Assembly (NCBI GenBank): GCA_964568355.1
Contig: CAZMRK010000383.1
Coordinates: 1 to 29,042, forward strand
From: JAJPJX01 sp964568355
GTDB taxonomy: Bacteria; Acidobacteriota; Terriglobia; Bryobacterales; Bryobacteraceae
DNA: 29,042 nucleotides
Direction: 5' to 3'
Shown here: piece by piece, positions 15,903-26,200 of the stretch
How the letters are laid out: every line of letters begins with the position of its first letter
Numbering within the stretch: position 1 is the stretch's first letter
The notes under the pieces: generated by a model
What the model was told of the DNA's origin: nothing
Databases searched by the model: none
What the model saw: the letters and a program-made list of their open reading frames with translations, nothing else
Position numbers and translations under genes: made by a program

Positions 15903-16264
15903 GAGACACTCCCTTTCAAATCGCCGGAAACCACCGGATCGCTCCATGCACCAGCCGATTTTGCGGCGGGGCTGCGACACGGAGGCCAACCGCTCGGCGC
16001 ATTCGTCGCCAACATAGGGGAGGATCAGGCTATCCGGCAATCGCTTTTCAACCATGAATCGCCGGTCTCGCTCAGCGAAACGCGCGGAGCAGGTCCCGCT
16101 TGCCCAAAGCGATTGAAAAAAGATCGGTTTATATGAACATATGGGCAATACCCGTCACCCAGACTCCATGAGCCATCTCCTGTCCGGCGTATCTTTGAGA
16201 GAAACGCGAGGAGCCGCGCACGAGCTGTCAGCTTGATATGATGACGGGAATTCGGGATGCCGTC
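15903..16264. promoter_or_regulatory. Divergent intergenic region (362 bp) upstream of TonB receptor and DUF1549/DUF1553 genes
   Basis: The only gene-free stretch over 300 bp. It must hold the promoters of both divergent genes. On the minus strand a weak candidate is GTGACG (16158-16153), a 19-bp spacer and TATAAA (16133-16128); a small palindrome, ATATGAACATAT (16131-16142), overlaps that -10 and could be an operator. A short inverted repeat AGCTG-T-CAGCT lies at 16223-16233. No RNA gene or conserved riboswitch was recognised. All promoter calls are low confidence. Confidence 0.35.
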
Positions 16265-16266
16265 AT
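16241..16266 (+). promoter_or_regulatory. Possible start-codon-sequestering hairpin
   Basis: ATGACGG (16241-16247) and CCGTCAT (16260-16266) can pair as a 7-bp stem with a 12-base loop. The right arm contains the first two bases of the preferred start ATG 16265, and the likely GGGA ribosome binding site lies in the loop. If that start is right, translation could be damped by this structure; if translation begins at 16238 it is just coding sequence. Confidence 0.3.
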
Positions 16267-18676
16267 GAGGATTTCGCGTCTGATAGTGGCGTCGATCGTG
16301 GCCCAGGCGGCGGCTCAAACCCTGCCGGGCGATGCAGTGGCCATTCTGGAGCAGCGCTGCGGGGCCTGCCATGGCGAGAAAACCGGCATGTCCGGCTTGC
16401 GCGTGACGGCGCGCGAAACGCTGCTGCAGGGCGGCAAGCGCGGTCCGGCGATTCAGCCAGGCAAAGCCGCGGCAAGCCTGCTCCTCCAGGTGGTGACCCA
16501 TACCGGCCCTGTATCCATGCCCCCCAACGGACAACTATCCGTCCAGGAGGTCGCGACGCTGCGCTCCTGGATCGATCAGGGCGCGGCCTGGCCGGCAGGC
16601 AGCACCACGGCCCGGAAAGTCGAGTGGTGGGCCTTCCGCAAACCGGTACGTCCGCCCATCCCGGAGGCCCCCGGGGCGGAAACTCCTATCGACGCGTTTC
16701 TGAATATCCGGATGCGGGCAGCCGGGTTGGAGCCGGCGCCGGAGGCCGACCGTCTCACACTGATCCGGAGAGCCAGTTTCGACCTCACCGGACTCGCGCC
16801 CACCCCGGATCAGATACGAAGCTTCCTCGACGACCGCTCGCCGAATGCCTGGGAAAAGGTGGTCGACGGGCTGCTGGCCTCCCCCCGCTACGGAGAAAAG
16901 TGGGGCCGGAACTGGCTCGACCTCGTCCGCTACGGCGACACCTCCGGCTTCGAACAGGATCCATACATTCTGGAAGCCTGGCGCTACCGCGACTACGTGA
17001 TCCGGTCGCTGAACGACGACAAGCCCTACGACCGGTTCGCCAAAGAGCAGATCGCCGGCGATGAACTGTGGCCGGACCAGCCGGAAGCCAAGGTCGGCAC
17101 TGGTTATTTCCGCGTGGGAACCAACCGCGACATGCTTTTCAAAGTGGAGGATCTCAACCGCGTCGAGAAGCTGACCGACTACGTCGACACCACCTCCACC
17201 GTATTCCTGGGCCTGACCGTCGGCTGCGCCCGCTGCCACGATCACAAATTCGACCCCATCCCGCAGCGCGATTTTTACCGTATGCAGGCCATCTTCGCGC
17301 CGGCCGTCAACGATCGCGTCTTCCTGGAATATAACGATGCCCGCTTCTACGATATCCAGGCCAATGTGCGGGAGTTCCGGCTGCGCCAGATCGGCCAGGA
17401 GATCGCACGCATCCAGAAGCCTTATCAGGAGCGGCTCCGCGAGGAAAAAATCCGGCAACTGCCGGAGGAAGTGCGGGCGGCACGCGCGATCAAGCCGGAA
17501 ACACGTACGCCCGAGCAGCAAGCGATGGTGGCGGAATCGGACCAGAAAGTAAAGCCGGGCGACGACGAAGTCCGCGCCGCCATGAGCCAGGCCGATAGCG
17601 AGCGCCTGCACGCCATCGAAAAGCGACTGGTGGCGATGTTCGCCGGATACGCGCCTCCGCCCATGGCTCCGGGCATCATCGACGTAGGCAGGGAAGCCCC
17701 GCGGACCTACGTGGCTCTGCGCGGCAATCCGGATGCGCCGGGCGAGGAAGTGGGTCCCGGATTTCTGACCTGCCTCGGCGGCGGAGATGTTCCCGATCCT
17801 GCCCCGCACGCCCGCACGACCGGTCGGCGGAAGGCGCTGGCCGAGTGGATGGCCAGCGAGCGGAATCCGCTGTTCGCCCGGGTGATGGTCAACCGGCTTT
17901 GGCAATTCCATTTCGGTACTGGCCTGTTGAAGACGCCGAGCGATTTCGGCACGCGCGCCGGGCAGCCCTCGCACCCGGAGTTGCTCGACTGGCTGGCAAC
18001 GGAGTTCGTCGAGCGCAAGTGGTCGCTGAAAGCCATGCACAAAATGATGCTGATGTCGGCGGCGTACCGGCGCAGTTCCAACGCGAGCCAGGCCGCGCGC
18101 CAGAAAGATCCGGCCAACACGCTGCTCTCGCATATGAGCCGCCGGCGCCTCCAGGCCGAAGAGATTCGCGACACGGTGCTCCAGGTAGCGGGCACGCTGA
18201 ACCTGAAGATGGGCGGCACGCCCGTGGTCCCGCCGCTCGAACCGCAGGAGTTGTTCGGGATCATCGGCAAGCCCGAGAACGCCTGGATGGTGACGCCGGA
18301 TCCGTCCGAGCACACCCGTCGCAGCATCTACCTGCTCCAGCGCCGCACCTTCCAGCAGCCGATGTTCGAGGCATTCGACGCGCCGGACGGCGTGTTTTCG
18401 TGCCCGCGGCGCAGCGAGAGCACTACCGCCCCGCAATCGCTGGCATTGCTGAACAGCCGCTTCATGCTGGAGCAATCCCGGATTCTGGCGGGGCAGATCC
18501 GGAGCCCCGAAGAAGCCTGGCAGCGCGTGCTCGGGCGTGACCCGCGCCCTGAAGAGCGCGCGGCGGCCGAAGCGTTTGTCAGCAAACAGCGGGAGCGAAT
18601 GGGTTCGGCCGAAGCGGCTACGGCGGAACTCGTCCGAGGCCTTCTCAACCTGAATGAATTCTTGTATGTGGACTAA
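16265..18676 (+). CDS. Planctomycete-type cytochrome c domain protein (PSCyt1, DUF1549, DUF1553)
   Basis: An 803-residue exported protein. A signal peptide (MRISRLIVASIVAQAAAQT) is followed by a PSCyt1 domain with heme motif C32-G-A-C35-H36. Then comes DUF1549/PSCyt2, whose GCARCHDHKFDPIPQRDFY contains a second CxxCH at C321/C324/H325. A charged, helical, probably coiled-coil section lies near residues 365-450. The C-terminal DUF1553/PSD1 has ERNPLFARVMVNRLWQFHFG and LSHMSRRRLQAEEIRDTVLQ. The family is common in Planctomycetes and some Acidobacteria and is usually paired with DUF1501; its biochemical role is not established, though polysaccharide breakdown has been suggested from co-occurrence. 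Start ATG 16265 begins the signal peptide; ATG 16238 would add nine residues. It overlaps or nearly abuts the DUF1501 gene. Confidence 0.93.
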   Translation: MRISRLIVASIVAQAAAQTLPGDAVAILEQRCGACHGEKTGMSGLRVTARETLLQGGKRGPAIQPGKAAASLLLQVVTHTGPVSMPPNGQLSVQEVATLRSWIDQGAAWPAGSTTARKVEWWAFRKPVRPPIPEAPGAETPIDAFLNIRMRAAGLEPAPEADRLTLIRRASFDLTGLAPTPDQIRSFLDDRSPNAWEKVVDGLLASPRYGEKWGRNWLDLVRYGDTSGFEQDPYILEAWRYRDYVIRSLNDDKPYDRFAKEQIAGDELWPDQPEAKVGTGYFRVGTNRDMLFKVEDLNRVEKLTDYVDTTSTVFLGLTVGCARCHDHKFDPIPQRDFYRMQAIFAPAVNDRVFLEYNDARFYDIQANVREFRLRQIGQEIARIQKPYQERLREEKIRQLPEEVRAARAIKPETRTPEQQAMVAESDQKVKPGDDEVRAAMSQADSERLHAIEKRLVAMFAGYAPPPMAPGIIDVGREAPRTYVALRGNPDAPGEEVGPGFLTCLGGGDVPDPAPHARTTGRRKALAEWMASERNPLFARVMVNRLWQFHFGTGLLKTPSDFGTRAGQPSHPELLDWLATEFVERKWSLKAMHKMMLMSAAYRRSSNASQAARQKDPANTLLSHMSRRRLQAEEIRDTVLQVAGTLNLKMGGTPVVPPLEPQELFGIIGKPENAWMVTPDPSEHTRRSIYLLQRRTFQQPMFEAFDAPDGVFSCPRRSESTTAPQSLALLNSRFMLEQSRILAGQIRSPEEAWQRVLGRDPRPEERAAAEAFVSKQRERMGSAEAATAELVRGLLNLNEFLYVD

Positions 18677-18719
18677 ACCCTCCGCTCCCTCCCTCGCCGA
18701 AAACGTGGAGATACCTGGC

Positions 18720-20090
18720 ATGACTCGCCGGCAGATGCTCTTCCGCACCGGGCGCGGCTTCGGCGCCGTGGCGCTTGCCGGCATGCTGGAGGGCGCGGAG
18801 ACGCGTCCGGCCAAGGCCAAAAGCATCATCTACCTCTTCATGCACGGCGGCGTCAGCCACGTGGATACCTTCGACCCCAAGCCCGAACTGACCCGCCGCA
18901 CCGGCCAGCCGCTCTCGGTGGAACTGGCCCGCACCATCAAGACCAGCTTCATCCACGATCCCACCAAAGCGATCCTGCGCGGCAGCCCCTGGCAGTTCCG
19001 CCCCGGCGGGACGTGCGGTACCCCGGTATCCGACCTCTACCCCCGCCTCCGCGAGCGCATGGATGACATTACGGTGGTGCGCAGTTGTTACGGCGATGTT
19101 TTCGACCACGCGCCCGCCATTTACCTGCGGAACTCCGGCTCCCAGTTCCCCGGCCGGCCCTGCCTGGGCTCTTGGGTGACCTACGGACTCGGCACGGAGA
19201 ATCACAACTTGCCCGCCTTTGTCGTGATGACCGACGGCTCCACCAAGTCCGGGCCTCCAGCCTACAGCGCCGGCTTCCTCCCGGCCGTCTACCAGGGAAC
19301 GATCTTCCGCAGCGGTGAAAACCCGATCCTCTACCTGCAGAACCCGCCCGGCATTTCCAGCGAAGCCCAGCGCGAGACCCTGCAATTCATCGGCAAAATG
19401 GACCGGATGCACGAAGGCACACGGCCGGGCGATTCCACGCTGGACGCGCGCATCGCCTCTTACGAGTTGGCCTACCGCATGCAAAGCGCGGCGCCGGAGG
19501 TCGTGGATTTCGCCAAAGAATCGGCGGCCACGCGCGCGCTCTACGGACTCGACGATCCGCTCACCGCCGACTTCGGACGAAAATGCCTGCTGGCGCGGCG
19601 CCTGGTCGAGCGCGGGGTGCGATTCGTGCAAATTTACTCCGGCACGAACGTGGGCGACGACTGGGACAACGCGCACACCGACCTGGTGGGCTCCCACACC
19701 CGCATGGCCGGCAAAACCGATCGGCCGATCGCGGCCCTCTTGCAGGACCTGAAGGCTCTGGGCCTGTTAGAATCAACACTCGTGGTCTGGAGCGGCGAAT
19801 TTGGGCGAACGCCGCTATCCCAGGGACAGAACGGGCGGGATCACCATCCCTACGGCTTTACCATGTGGCTCGCCGGCGGAGGGGTTCGCGGCGGCCAGGT
19901 GCTGGGTTCAACCGACGAGTTCGGAGTTCAGGCGGTGGACCTGCGCGTGGACGCGCATGACGTCAATGCTACCCTGCTGCGCCTGATCGGGCTGGACCAC
20001 GAGAAGCTGACTTATTTTTATCAGGGCAGAGACCAGCGGCTGACCGACGTGCACGGACAGCGGGAATTTACCCGACTGCTCCAGGCCTGA
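18720..20090 (+). CDS. DUF1501 protein with Tat signal
   Basis: A 456-residue member of DUF1501, in the alkaline-phosphatase/sulfatase-like superfamily. It begins with a twin-arginine signal, MTRRQMLFRTGRGFGAVALA, so it should be exported folded. Conserved blocks are IIYLFMHGGVSHVDTFDPKP, FDHAPAIYLRNSG, WDNAHTDLVGSHTRM, VVWSGEFGRTP and DHHPYGFTMWLAGGG, with Asp and His residues typical of metal-binding sites in the superfamily. Start: ATG 18720 has GGAG 9 bases upstream and puts the Tat motif at the N-terminus; in-frame ATGs at 18666 and 18654 overlap the cytochrome gene by 11 and 23 bp and are possible. It forms the standard pair with the preceding DUF1549/DUF1553 gene. Reaction and substrate are unknown. 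Confidence 0.92.
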   Translation: MTRRQMLFRTGRGFGAVALAGMLEGAETRPAKAKSIIYLFMHGGVSHVDTFDPKPELTRRTGQPLSVELARTIKTSFIHDPTKAILRGSPWQFRPGGTCGTPVSDLYPRLRERMDDITVVRSCYGDVFDHAPAIYLRNSGSQFPGRPCLGSWVTYGLGTENHNLPAFVVMTDGSTKSGPPAYSAGFLPAVYQGTIFRSGENPILYLQNPPGISSEAQRETLQFIGKMDRMHEGTRPGDSTLDARIASYELAYRMQSAAPEVVDFAKESAATRALYGLDDPLTADFGRKCLLARRLVERGVRFVQIYSGTNVGDDWDNAHTDLVGSHTRMAGKTDRPIAALLQDLKALGLLESTLVVWSGEFGRTPLSQGQNGRDHHPYGFTMWLAGGGVRGGQVLGSTDEFGVQAVDLRVDAHDVNATLLRLIGLDHEKLTYFYQGRDQRLTDVHGQREFTRLLQA

Positions 20091-20119
20091 CCCGCTCGCT
20101 GGAAACTGAGGGGACGAAC

Positions 20120-23100
20120 TTGCAGATATCGGCGGTATTCATCCGGCGGCCCATCGCGACCAGCCTCATCATGCTGGCTATCGCGCTGTTCGGCGTCCTG
20201 GCTTATCGCGCGCTCCCCGTCAGCGATCTCCCCAACGTAGACTTCCCTACCCTGGTCGTATCCGCCAGCCTCCCCGGAGCGAACCCCGACACCATGGCCT
20301 CGGCCGTGGCCACTCCGCTCGAACGGCAATTCACCATGATCGCCGGAATGGATTCCATGATCTCGGTGAGCTCGCTCGGGAACACGCAGATCACCCTACA
20401 ATTCGACCTGAACCGCGACCTGGACGGAGCCGCCGTCGACGTACAGACCGCCATCTCGGAAGCCACCCCGCTGCTCCCGCCCGGGATGCCCGCTCCCCCC
20501 TCGTTCCGGAAGTACAACCCGGCCGATTCCCCGGTCATGTTCCTGGGAGTCCAGTCCGATACCATGCCCATCTGGGACGTGGACGAATACGCCGAGACCA
20601 ATATCGCCCAGCGCATCTCCATGGTCTCCGGCGTGGCGCAGGTGATGGTGTTCGGCACGCAGAAATACGCCGTGCGCGTGCAGGTCGACCCGAACAAGCT
20701 GGCCGCCCGCCAGATCGGCATCAACGAAGTCGCCAGCACCCTTGAGGACTGGAACGTCAATATCCCCACCGGCACCCTCTACGGACCGCAGCGCGCCTTC
20801 AACCTCCAGGTCACCGGGCAGCTCATGACCGCCAAAGAGTACCGGCCGATGGTCGTGGCCTGGCGCAACGGCGCCCCGGTGCGGCTGGAGGACCTTGGCG
20901 CCGTCATCGATAGCGTGGAAGACGACAAGACGTCTTCCTGGTTCTACTTCAAAGGCAAGGGTTCGCGGGCGATCAACCTGGCGGTCATGCGCCAGCCCGG
21001 CAGCAATACCATCGAGGTGACCGACGGCATCCGCAAGATCCTGCCCACCATCCAGGCGAACTTGCCGCCTGCCCTGAAGCTAACCATCCGCGGCGACCGC
21101 TCGCGCAACATTCGCGAAGCGTTTCACGATGTTCAATTCACCATGGCGCTCACCCTGGGCCTGGTGATCATGGTGATCTTCCTGTTTCTCCGCAACGTGC
21201 GCGCCACTATGATTCCCAGCCTCGCCCTGCCATTCTCGATCGTGGGCACCTTCGCGGTCATGTACCTCATGGACTACAGCCTGGATAACCTCTCCACCAT
21301 GGCGCTGATCCTCTCGATCGGCTTCGTGGTGGACGACGCCATCGTCATGCTGGAGAACATCGTGCGCCACCTCGAACGCGGCGAGACTCCGCTCCAGGCC
21401 GCCCTGAACGGCTCGCGCGAGATCGGCTTCACGATCGTTTCCATGACCCTGTCGCTGGCGGCGGTGTTCATCCCGGTTCTGTTCCTGGGCGGCATCATGG
21501 GGCGCCTCTTCCGCGAGTTCGCCGTCACCATCTGCGCGGCCATCCTGATCTCGGGCATCGTTTCGGTCACCCTGACGCCCATGCTGTGCAGCCGCTTTCT
21601 GCGCAAGCTGAGCGACCAGCCGGGACGCTTCTACCTCGTGACGGAAAACTTTTTTCAAGGCATGATGCGCATCTACGGCGGCAGCCTGCGCTGGGTGCTG
21701 AATCATCGCCCGGTGATGCTGGCCGTCTTTGCCATCGTGCTGAGCGCGACAGCCTACCTCTATGTGAAGGTGCCCAAGGGCTTCATACCCGACCAGGACA
21801 ACGACCAGATGTACATCAACACGGAATCGCTGCAAGGCACTTCCTACTACCAGATGGCCGAATACCAGCAGCGCGTGGCAGACCTGGTCAAGGACGATCC
21901 GAACGTCGAATCGCTGATGTCGTACGTGGGCGGCAATTTCAACGGCGGCTCCAATTATGGTCGATTCTTCGTGCAACTGGTACCGCGGCGGCAGCGCAAG
22001 CTGAAGGCGGATGAGGTCCTGCAATCGCTGCGCGGCAAGCTGCAAGGCATCCCCGGGATGCGCGTCTTTCTGACCTTACCCCCCTCCATTCGCATCGGCG
22101 GGCGCATGTCCAAGACGGCTTACGACTTCACCTTGCAGGGCCCCGATACGGCGGAGCTCTACCGGCAGGCGCAGAGCTTCGAGCGCCTGGCGGCCCGCCT
22201 GCCTGGCCTGCAGGACGTGAACAGCGATTTGCAGATCAAGACGCCGCGGGTCAATGTGGAATTTGACCGCGATAAAGCGGCCGCCCTGGGGCTGAATACC
22301 GCCGATATCGAAAATGCCCTCTATAGCGCTTACGGGCCGCGCTGGGCCTCCACCATCTATTCGCCCACGAACCAGTACCGCGTGCTGCTCGAGCTTCAGC
22401 AGAACTACCAGATGCACGCCGACCTGCTTTCCATGCTCTATTTCAAATCGCCGGACGGGCACCTGATCCCGATGAATACCTTCTCGAGGCTTTGGCAGGA
22501 CGCCGGCCCGCAGAGCATCAACCATTCCGGGCAATTGCCGTCGGTGACCATCTCGTTCAACCTGCGGCCGGGCACCGCGTTGGGCGATGCCGTGAACCAG
22601 ATCCAGGACTTGGCGCTCCGCAACCTGCCCGACAACATCACCACTTCGTTCCAGGGCACGGCCAAGGCGTTTCAAAGCTCGCTCCAGAATCTGGGCATCC
22701 TGCTGGTGGTGGCGGTGATGGTGGTCTATATCGTGCTCGGCGTGCTGTACGAAAGCTACGTTCACCCCATCACCATCCTTTCCGGGCTGCCTTCCGCCGG
22801 ATTCGGCGCCCTGCTGACCCTGATGCTGTTCCGCGTCGACCTCAGCATCTACGCCTTCGTGGGCCTCATGATGCTGATCGGCATCGTGAAAAAGAATGCG
22901 ATCATGCAGATCGATTTCGCTCTGGAGGCCGAGCGCCAGCGGATGCTCCCCCCGAAAGAGGCGATCTACGAAGGCTGCGTGATCCGCTTCCGCCCCATCA
23001 TGATGACCACCATGGCGGCGCTGCTCGGCGCGCTGCCCATCTCGCTCGGTTATGGCGCCGGCGGCGAGGCGCGGCGTCCGCTCGGGCTGGCCGTCGTTGG

Positions 23101-23242
23101 CGGCCTGATGTTTTCGCAATTGATGACCCTGTATCTTACCCCGGTGGTGTATACCTATATGGCTGCGATCGTAGAGCGATGGAAGGCCTGGAGACGGACC
23201 AGGAAACCGGTTCGCACGGCGCTGGAGGCGGCCGGATCGTGA
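20120..23242 (+). CDS. RND-family (HAE-1/MdtB-like) efflux transporter, first of a tandem pair
   Basis: A 1040-residue proton-driven inner-membrane transporter of the AcrB/MdtBC type. It begins MQISAVFIRRPIATSLIMLA (TM1) and has the large periplasmic porter loops after TM1 and TM7. TM4 holds the Asp405-Asp406 proton-relay pair in SIGFVVDDAIVMLEN, TM10 holds Lys925 in GIVKKNAIMQIDF, and the following RFRPIMMTTMAALLGALP carries the conserved Arg. All proton-relay residues appear intact, so it should be active. Start is TTG 20120 with a clear GAGGGG about 7 bases upstream. The gene lies 29 bp after the DUF1501 gene and overlaps the second RND gene by 4 bases. No adaptor (MFP) or TolC-like gene is nearby. 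Substrate unknown. Confidence 0.95.
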   Translation: MQISAVFIRRPIATSLIMLAIALFGVLAYRALPVSDLPNVDFPTLVVSASLPGANPDTMASAVATPLERQFTMIAGMDSMISVSSLGNTQITLQFDLNRDLDGAAVDVQTAISEATPLLPPGMPAPPSFRKYNPADSPVMFLGVQSDTMPIWDVDEYAETNIAQRISMVSGVAQVMVFGTQKYAVRVQVDPNKLAARQIGINEVASTLEDWNVNIPTGTLYGPQRAFNLQVTGQLMTAKEYRPMVVAWRNGAPVRLEDLGAVIDSVEDDKTSSWFYFKGKGSRAINLAVMRQPGSNTIEVTDGIRKILPTIQANLPPALKLTIRGDRSRNIREAFHDVQFTMALTLGLVIMVIFLFLRNVRATMIPSLALPFSIVGTFAVMYLMDYSLDNLSTMALILSIGFVVDDAIVMLENIVRHLERGETPLQAALNGSREIGFTIVSMTLSLAAVFIPVLFLGGIMGRLFREFAVTICAAILISGIVSVTLTPMLCSRFLRKLSDQPGRFYLVTENFFQGMMRIYGGSLRWVLNHRPVMLAVFAIVLSATAYLYVKVPKGFIPDQDNDQMYINTESLQGTSYYQMAEYQQRVADLVKDDPNVESLMSYVGGNFNGGSNYGRFFVQLVPRRQRKLKADEVLQSLRGKLQGIPGMRVFLTLPPSIRIGGRMSKTAYDFTLQGPDTAELYRQAQSFERLAARLPGLQDVNSDLQIKTPRVNVEFDRDKAAALGLNTADIENALYSAYGPRWASTIYSPTNQYRVLLELQQNYQMHADLLSMLYFKSPDGHLIPMNTFSRLWQDAGPQSINHSGQLPSVTISFNLRPGTALGDAVNQIQDLALRNLPDNITTSFQGTAKAFQSSLQNLGILLVVAVMVVYIVLGVLYESYVHPITILSGLPSAGFGALLTLMLFRVDLSIYAFVGLMMLIGIVKKNAIMQIDFALEAERQRMLPPKEAIYEGCVIRFRPIMMTTMAALLGALPISLGYGAGGEARRPLGLAVVGGLMFSQLMTLYLTPVVYTYMAAIVERWKAWRRTRKPVRTALEAAGS

Positions 23243-26200
23243 ACATCTCCGAAGGGTTCATCCATCGCCCCATCGCCACCAGCCTGCTGATGCTGGCGAT
23301 CGCCATGTTCGGCATGGTGGCCTACCGGTCCCTGCCCGTCAGCGACCTCCCCAACGTCGATTTTCCGACCCTGCTGGTCACCGCCGCCCTGCCGGGGGCC
23401 AGCCCCGAGACCATGGCTTCGGCCGTCGCCACGCCGCTCGAAAATCAGTTCTCCATGATCGCCGGCCTGGAATCGATGACATCCGTAAACTCGCTGGGCA
23501 ACACGCAGGTCACGCTCGAATTCGCGCTCAGCCGCCAGTTGGATGGAGCCGCCGTCGACGTACAGGCCGCTATCACGCAAGCCTCGCGCCTCCTGCCGCA
23601 AGGCATGCCCACTCCGCCGACCTTCACCAAGGTGAACCCCGCCGATCAGCCCATCCTGTACCTCGCCCTGACCTCTCCCTCGGTTCCGCTGTGGACCCTC
23701 GACGAATATGCCCAGACGCGCATCGCGCAGCGCATCTCCATGGTCACCGGCGTCGCCCAGGTGCAGGTTCTGGGCGCGCAGAAGTACGCCGTTCACGCGC
23801 AGATGGATCCCCAGGCGCTGGCCACCCGCCAGATCGGCATCAACGAGGTGGAGGCCGCCCTCAAGAACTGGAATGTCAACCTGCCCACCGGCGCTATCGT
23901 GGGCCCCAAGCGGGCCTTCACCTTGCAGGCTTCCGGGCAATTGATGAGCGCCGCTCAGTATCGCTCCCTCGTTGTGGCCTACCGCAAAGGATCGCCCGTA
24001 CGCCTGGAGGAACTGGGCAAGGTCATCGATAGCGTGGAGGATGACAAGACCGCCTCCTGGTTCTACAACGAAAAGGGCGGCGAGCGCGCCATCGTACTGG
24101 CCATCCAGCGCCAGCCGGGCACCAACACCATCGAGGTCACCGACAACGTCAAGAAGCTTCTGCCGCTCTTCAAGCAGGAGTTGCCTCCCTCGGTGATGAT
24201 GAACGTGCTCTACGACCGCTCGGAGACCATTCGCGAGTCGTTCAACGACGTGAAATTCACCATGGCCCTCACGCTGGGGCTGGTCGTGATGGTCATCTTC
24301 CTGTTCCTGCGCAATGTCTCCGCCACCGTGATTCCCAGCCTGGCCCTGCCCTTCTCCATCATCGGCACCTTCGCCATCATGTACCTGCTGAACTACAGCC
24401 TGGACAACCTCTCCATGATGGCCCTGATTCTCTCCATCGGCTTCGTCGTCGACGACGCCATCGTCATGCTGGAGAACATCGTGCGGCACATGGAGATGGG
24501 CGAAGGTCCCATGCAGGCGGCGCTCGAAGGGTCGCGCGAGATCGGCTTCACCATCGTCTCGATGACGGTATCGCTGGCCGCCGTATTCATCCCCGTGCTG
24601 TTCATGGGCGGCATCCTCGGCCGCCTGTTCAAAGAATTCGCCGTCACCATCTGCGTCGCCATTCTGATCTCGGGCGTGGTCTCCGTGACCCTGACGCCGA
24701 TGCTGTGCAGCCGCTTTCTGAAGCCGCCGCGCGACCAGCGCCGGGGATGGTTCTATCACTCCACCGAACGCTTCTTCGACGGCATGCTGCGCCTGTACGA
24801 CCGCTCCCTGCAGTGGGTCCTGCGCTATCGGCCCGTGACGATGGCCATCTTTGTGGTGGTCCTGGTGGCGACCGCCTGGATGTTCATCCAGGTTCCAAAA
24901 GGCTTCATCCCTGCCCAGGATACCGACCAGATGATCGCCGTGACCGAAGCGCAGCAGGGCACCTCCTACTACCAGATGGTGCAGGCACAGGGCGAGATTG
25001 CCGACTTGATCCGCCAGGATCCGAACGTGGACGCCCTGGTCTCCACCGTAGGCGGCACGGCCGCGTCGACACTGGGAGGCCCCAACTATGGGGAGATGGT
25101 GATCCATCTCAAACCGCGCTCCGAGCGGCCGCTCCTCGTCGACCAGATCATCGAAGAACTACGGCCCAAACTGGCCGGGTTTCCGGGAATGCGGGTCTTC
25201 TTGCAGAATCCGCCTACCATCCAAATCGGCGGACAGGTGACCAAGAGCCTGTACCAGTTCTCGATGCACTCCCCGGATAAAGAAGAGCTCTACCCGCTCT
25301 CCCAGAAGCTGCTCGCCGAGGTCATGAAGCTGGAGGGCGTGCGCGATGTCACCAGCGACCTCCAGATTGAAAGCCCGCAGGTGAAAGTGAACATCGATCG
25401 CGATAAAGCCGCGGCCATGCAGGTGAGCCCGTCCCAGATCGAAAACGCCTTCTACGATGCCTTCGGCCCGCGCTGGGTCTCAACCATCTACGCGGCGGTC
25501 AACGAATATAAGGTGCTGCTCGAGTTGGAGCCGCGCTACCAGATGGACCCGCGGGCCATTTCGCTGCTCTATTTCAAATCCGCCAACGGGCAACTGATCC
25601 CGCTCGATACCCTGGCATCGATCCACCAGGAAACCGGCCCGCAGGCCATCAATCACTTCGGCCAGCTTCCTGCCGTGACCATCTCCTTCAACCTGGTCCC
25701 GGGAGTTTCGCTCGGCGGTGTGGTCTCCAAAATCGACGAACTGGCGCAGCAGACGCTCCCCGCCACCATCGGCACCACCTTCGAAGGCGAGGCCAAAGCC
25801 TTCCAAAGCTCGCTGGGAAATCTGTGGGTGCTGCTGCTGGTCGCCGTCATGGTGGTGTACATCGTTCTCGGCATCCTCTACGAAAGCTATATCCACCCGT
25901 TGACCATTCTCTCCGGCCTGCCCTCGGCCGGATTCGGCGCGCTGATCACGCTCTACCTCTTCCGCATCGATCTGAACATCTACGCCTTTGTCGGGCTCAT
26001 CATGCTGATCGGCATCGTGAAGAAGAATGCCATTATGCAGATCGATTTCGCGCTCGATGCCGAGCGCAACCATGGGATGTCGCCGCTCGAAGCCATCTAC
26101 CAGGGCTGCCTGATCCGCTTCCGCCCCATCATGATGACCACCATGGCGGCCCTCCTCGGCGCTCTGCCGATCGCGCTGGGCTACGGCGCGGGCGCCGAAG

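Noticed and set aside
15903..16148. 82-codon upstream extension of the TonB receptor
   Set aside because: The signal peptide and a good ribosome binding site place the start at 15902; the extension has no leader character.
16535..18829. Minus-strand open frame of 764 codons
   Set aside because: It lies antisense to the well-supported DUF1549/DUF1553 gene, is rich in His, Arg and Asp as expected from reverse-frame translation of GC-rich DNA, and shows no domain.
22492..23238. 249-codon upstream extension of the second RND gene
   Set aside because: It lies wholly within the first RND gene in another frame; the RND N-terminus (helix 1) begins at GTG 23239.
23155..25107. Minus-strand open frame of 650 codons
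   Set aside because: It is antisense to the second RND gene, with low-complexity Gly/His/Asp/Gln composition and no recognisable motif; the plus-strand frame is a complete RND protein.
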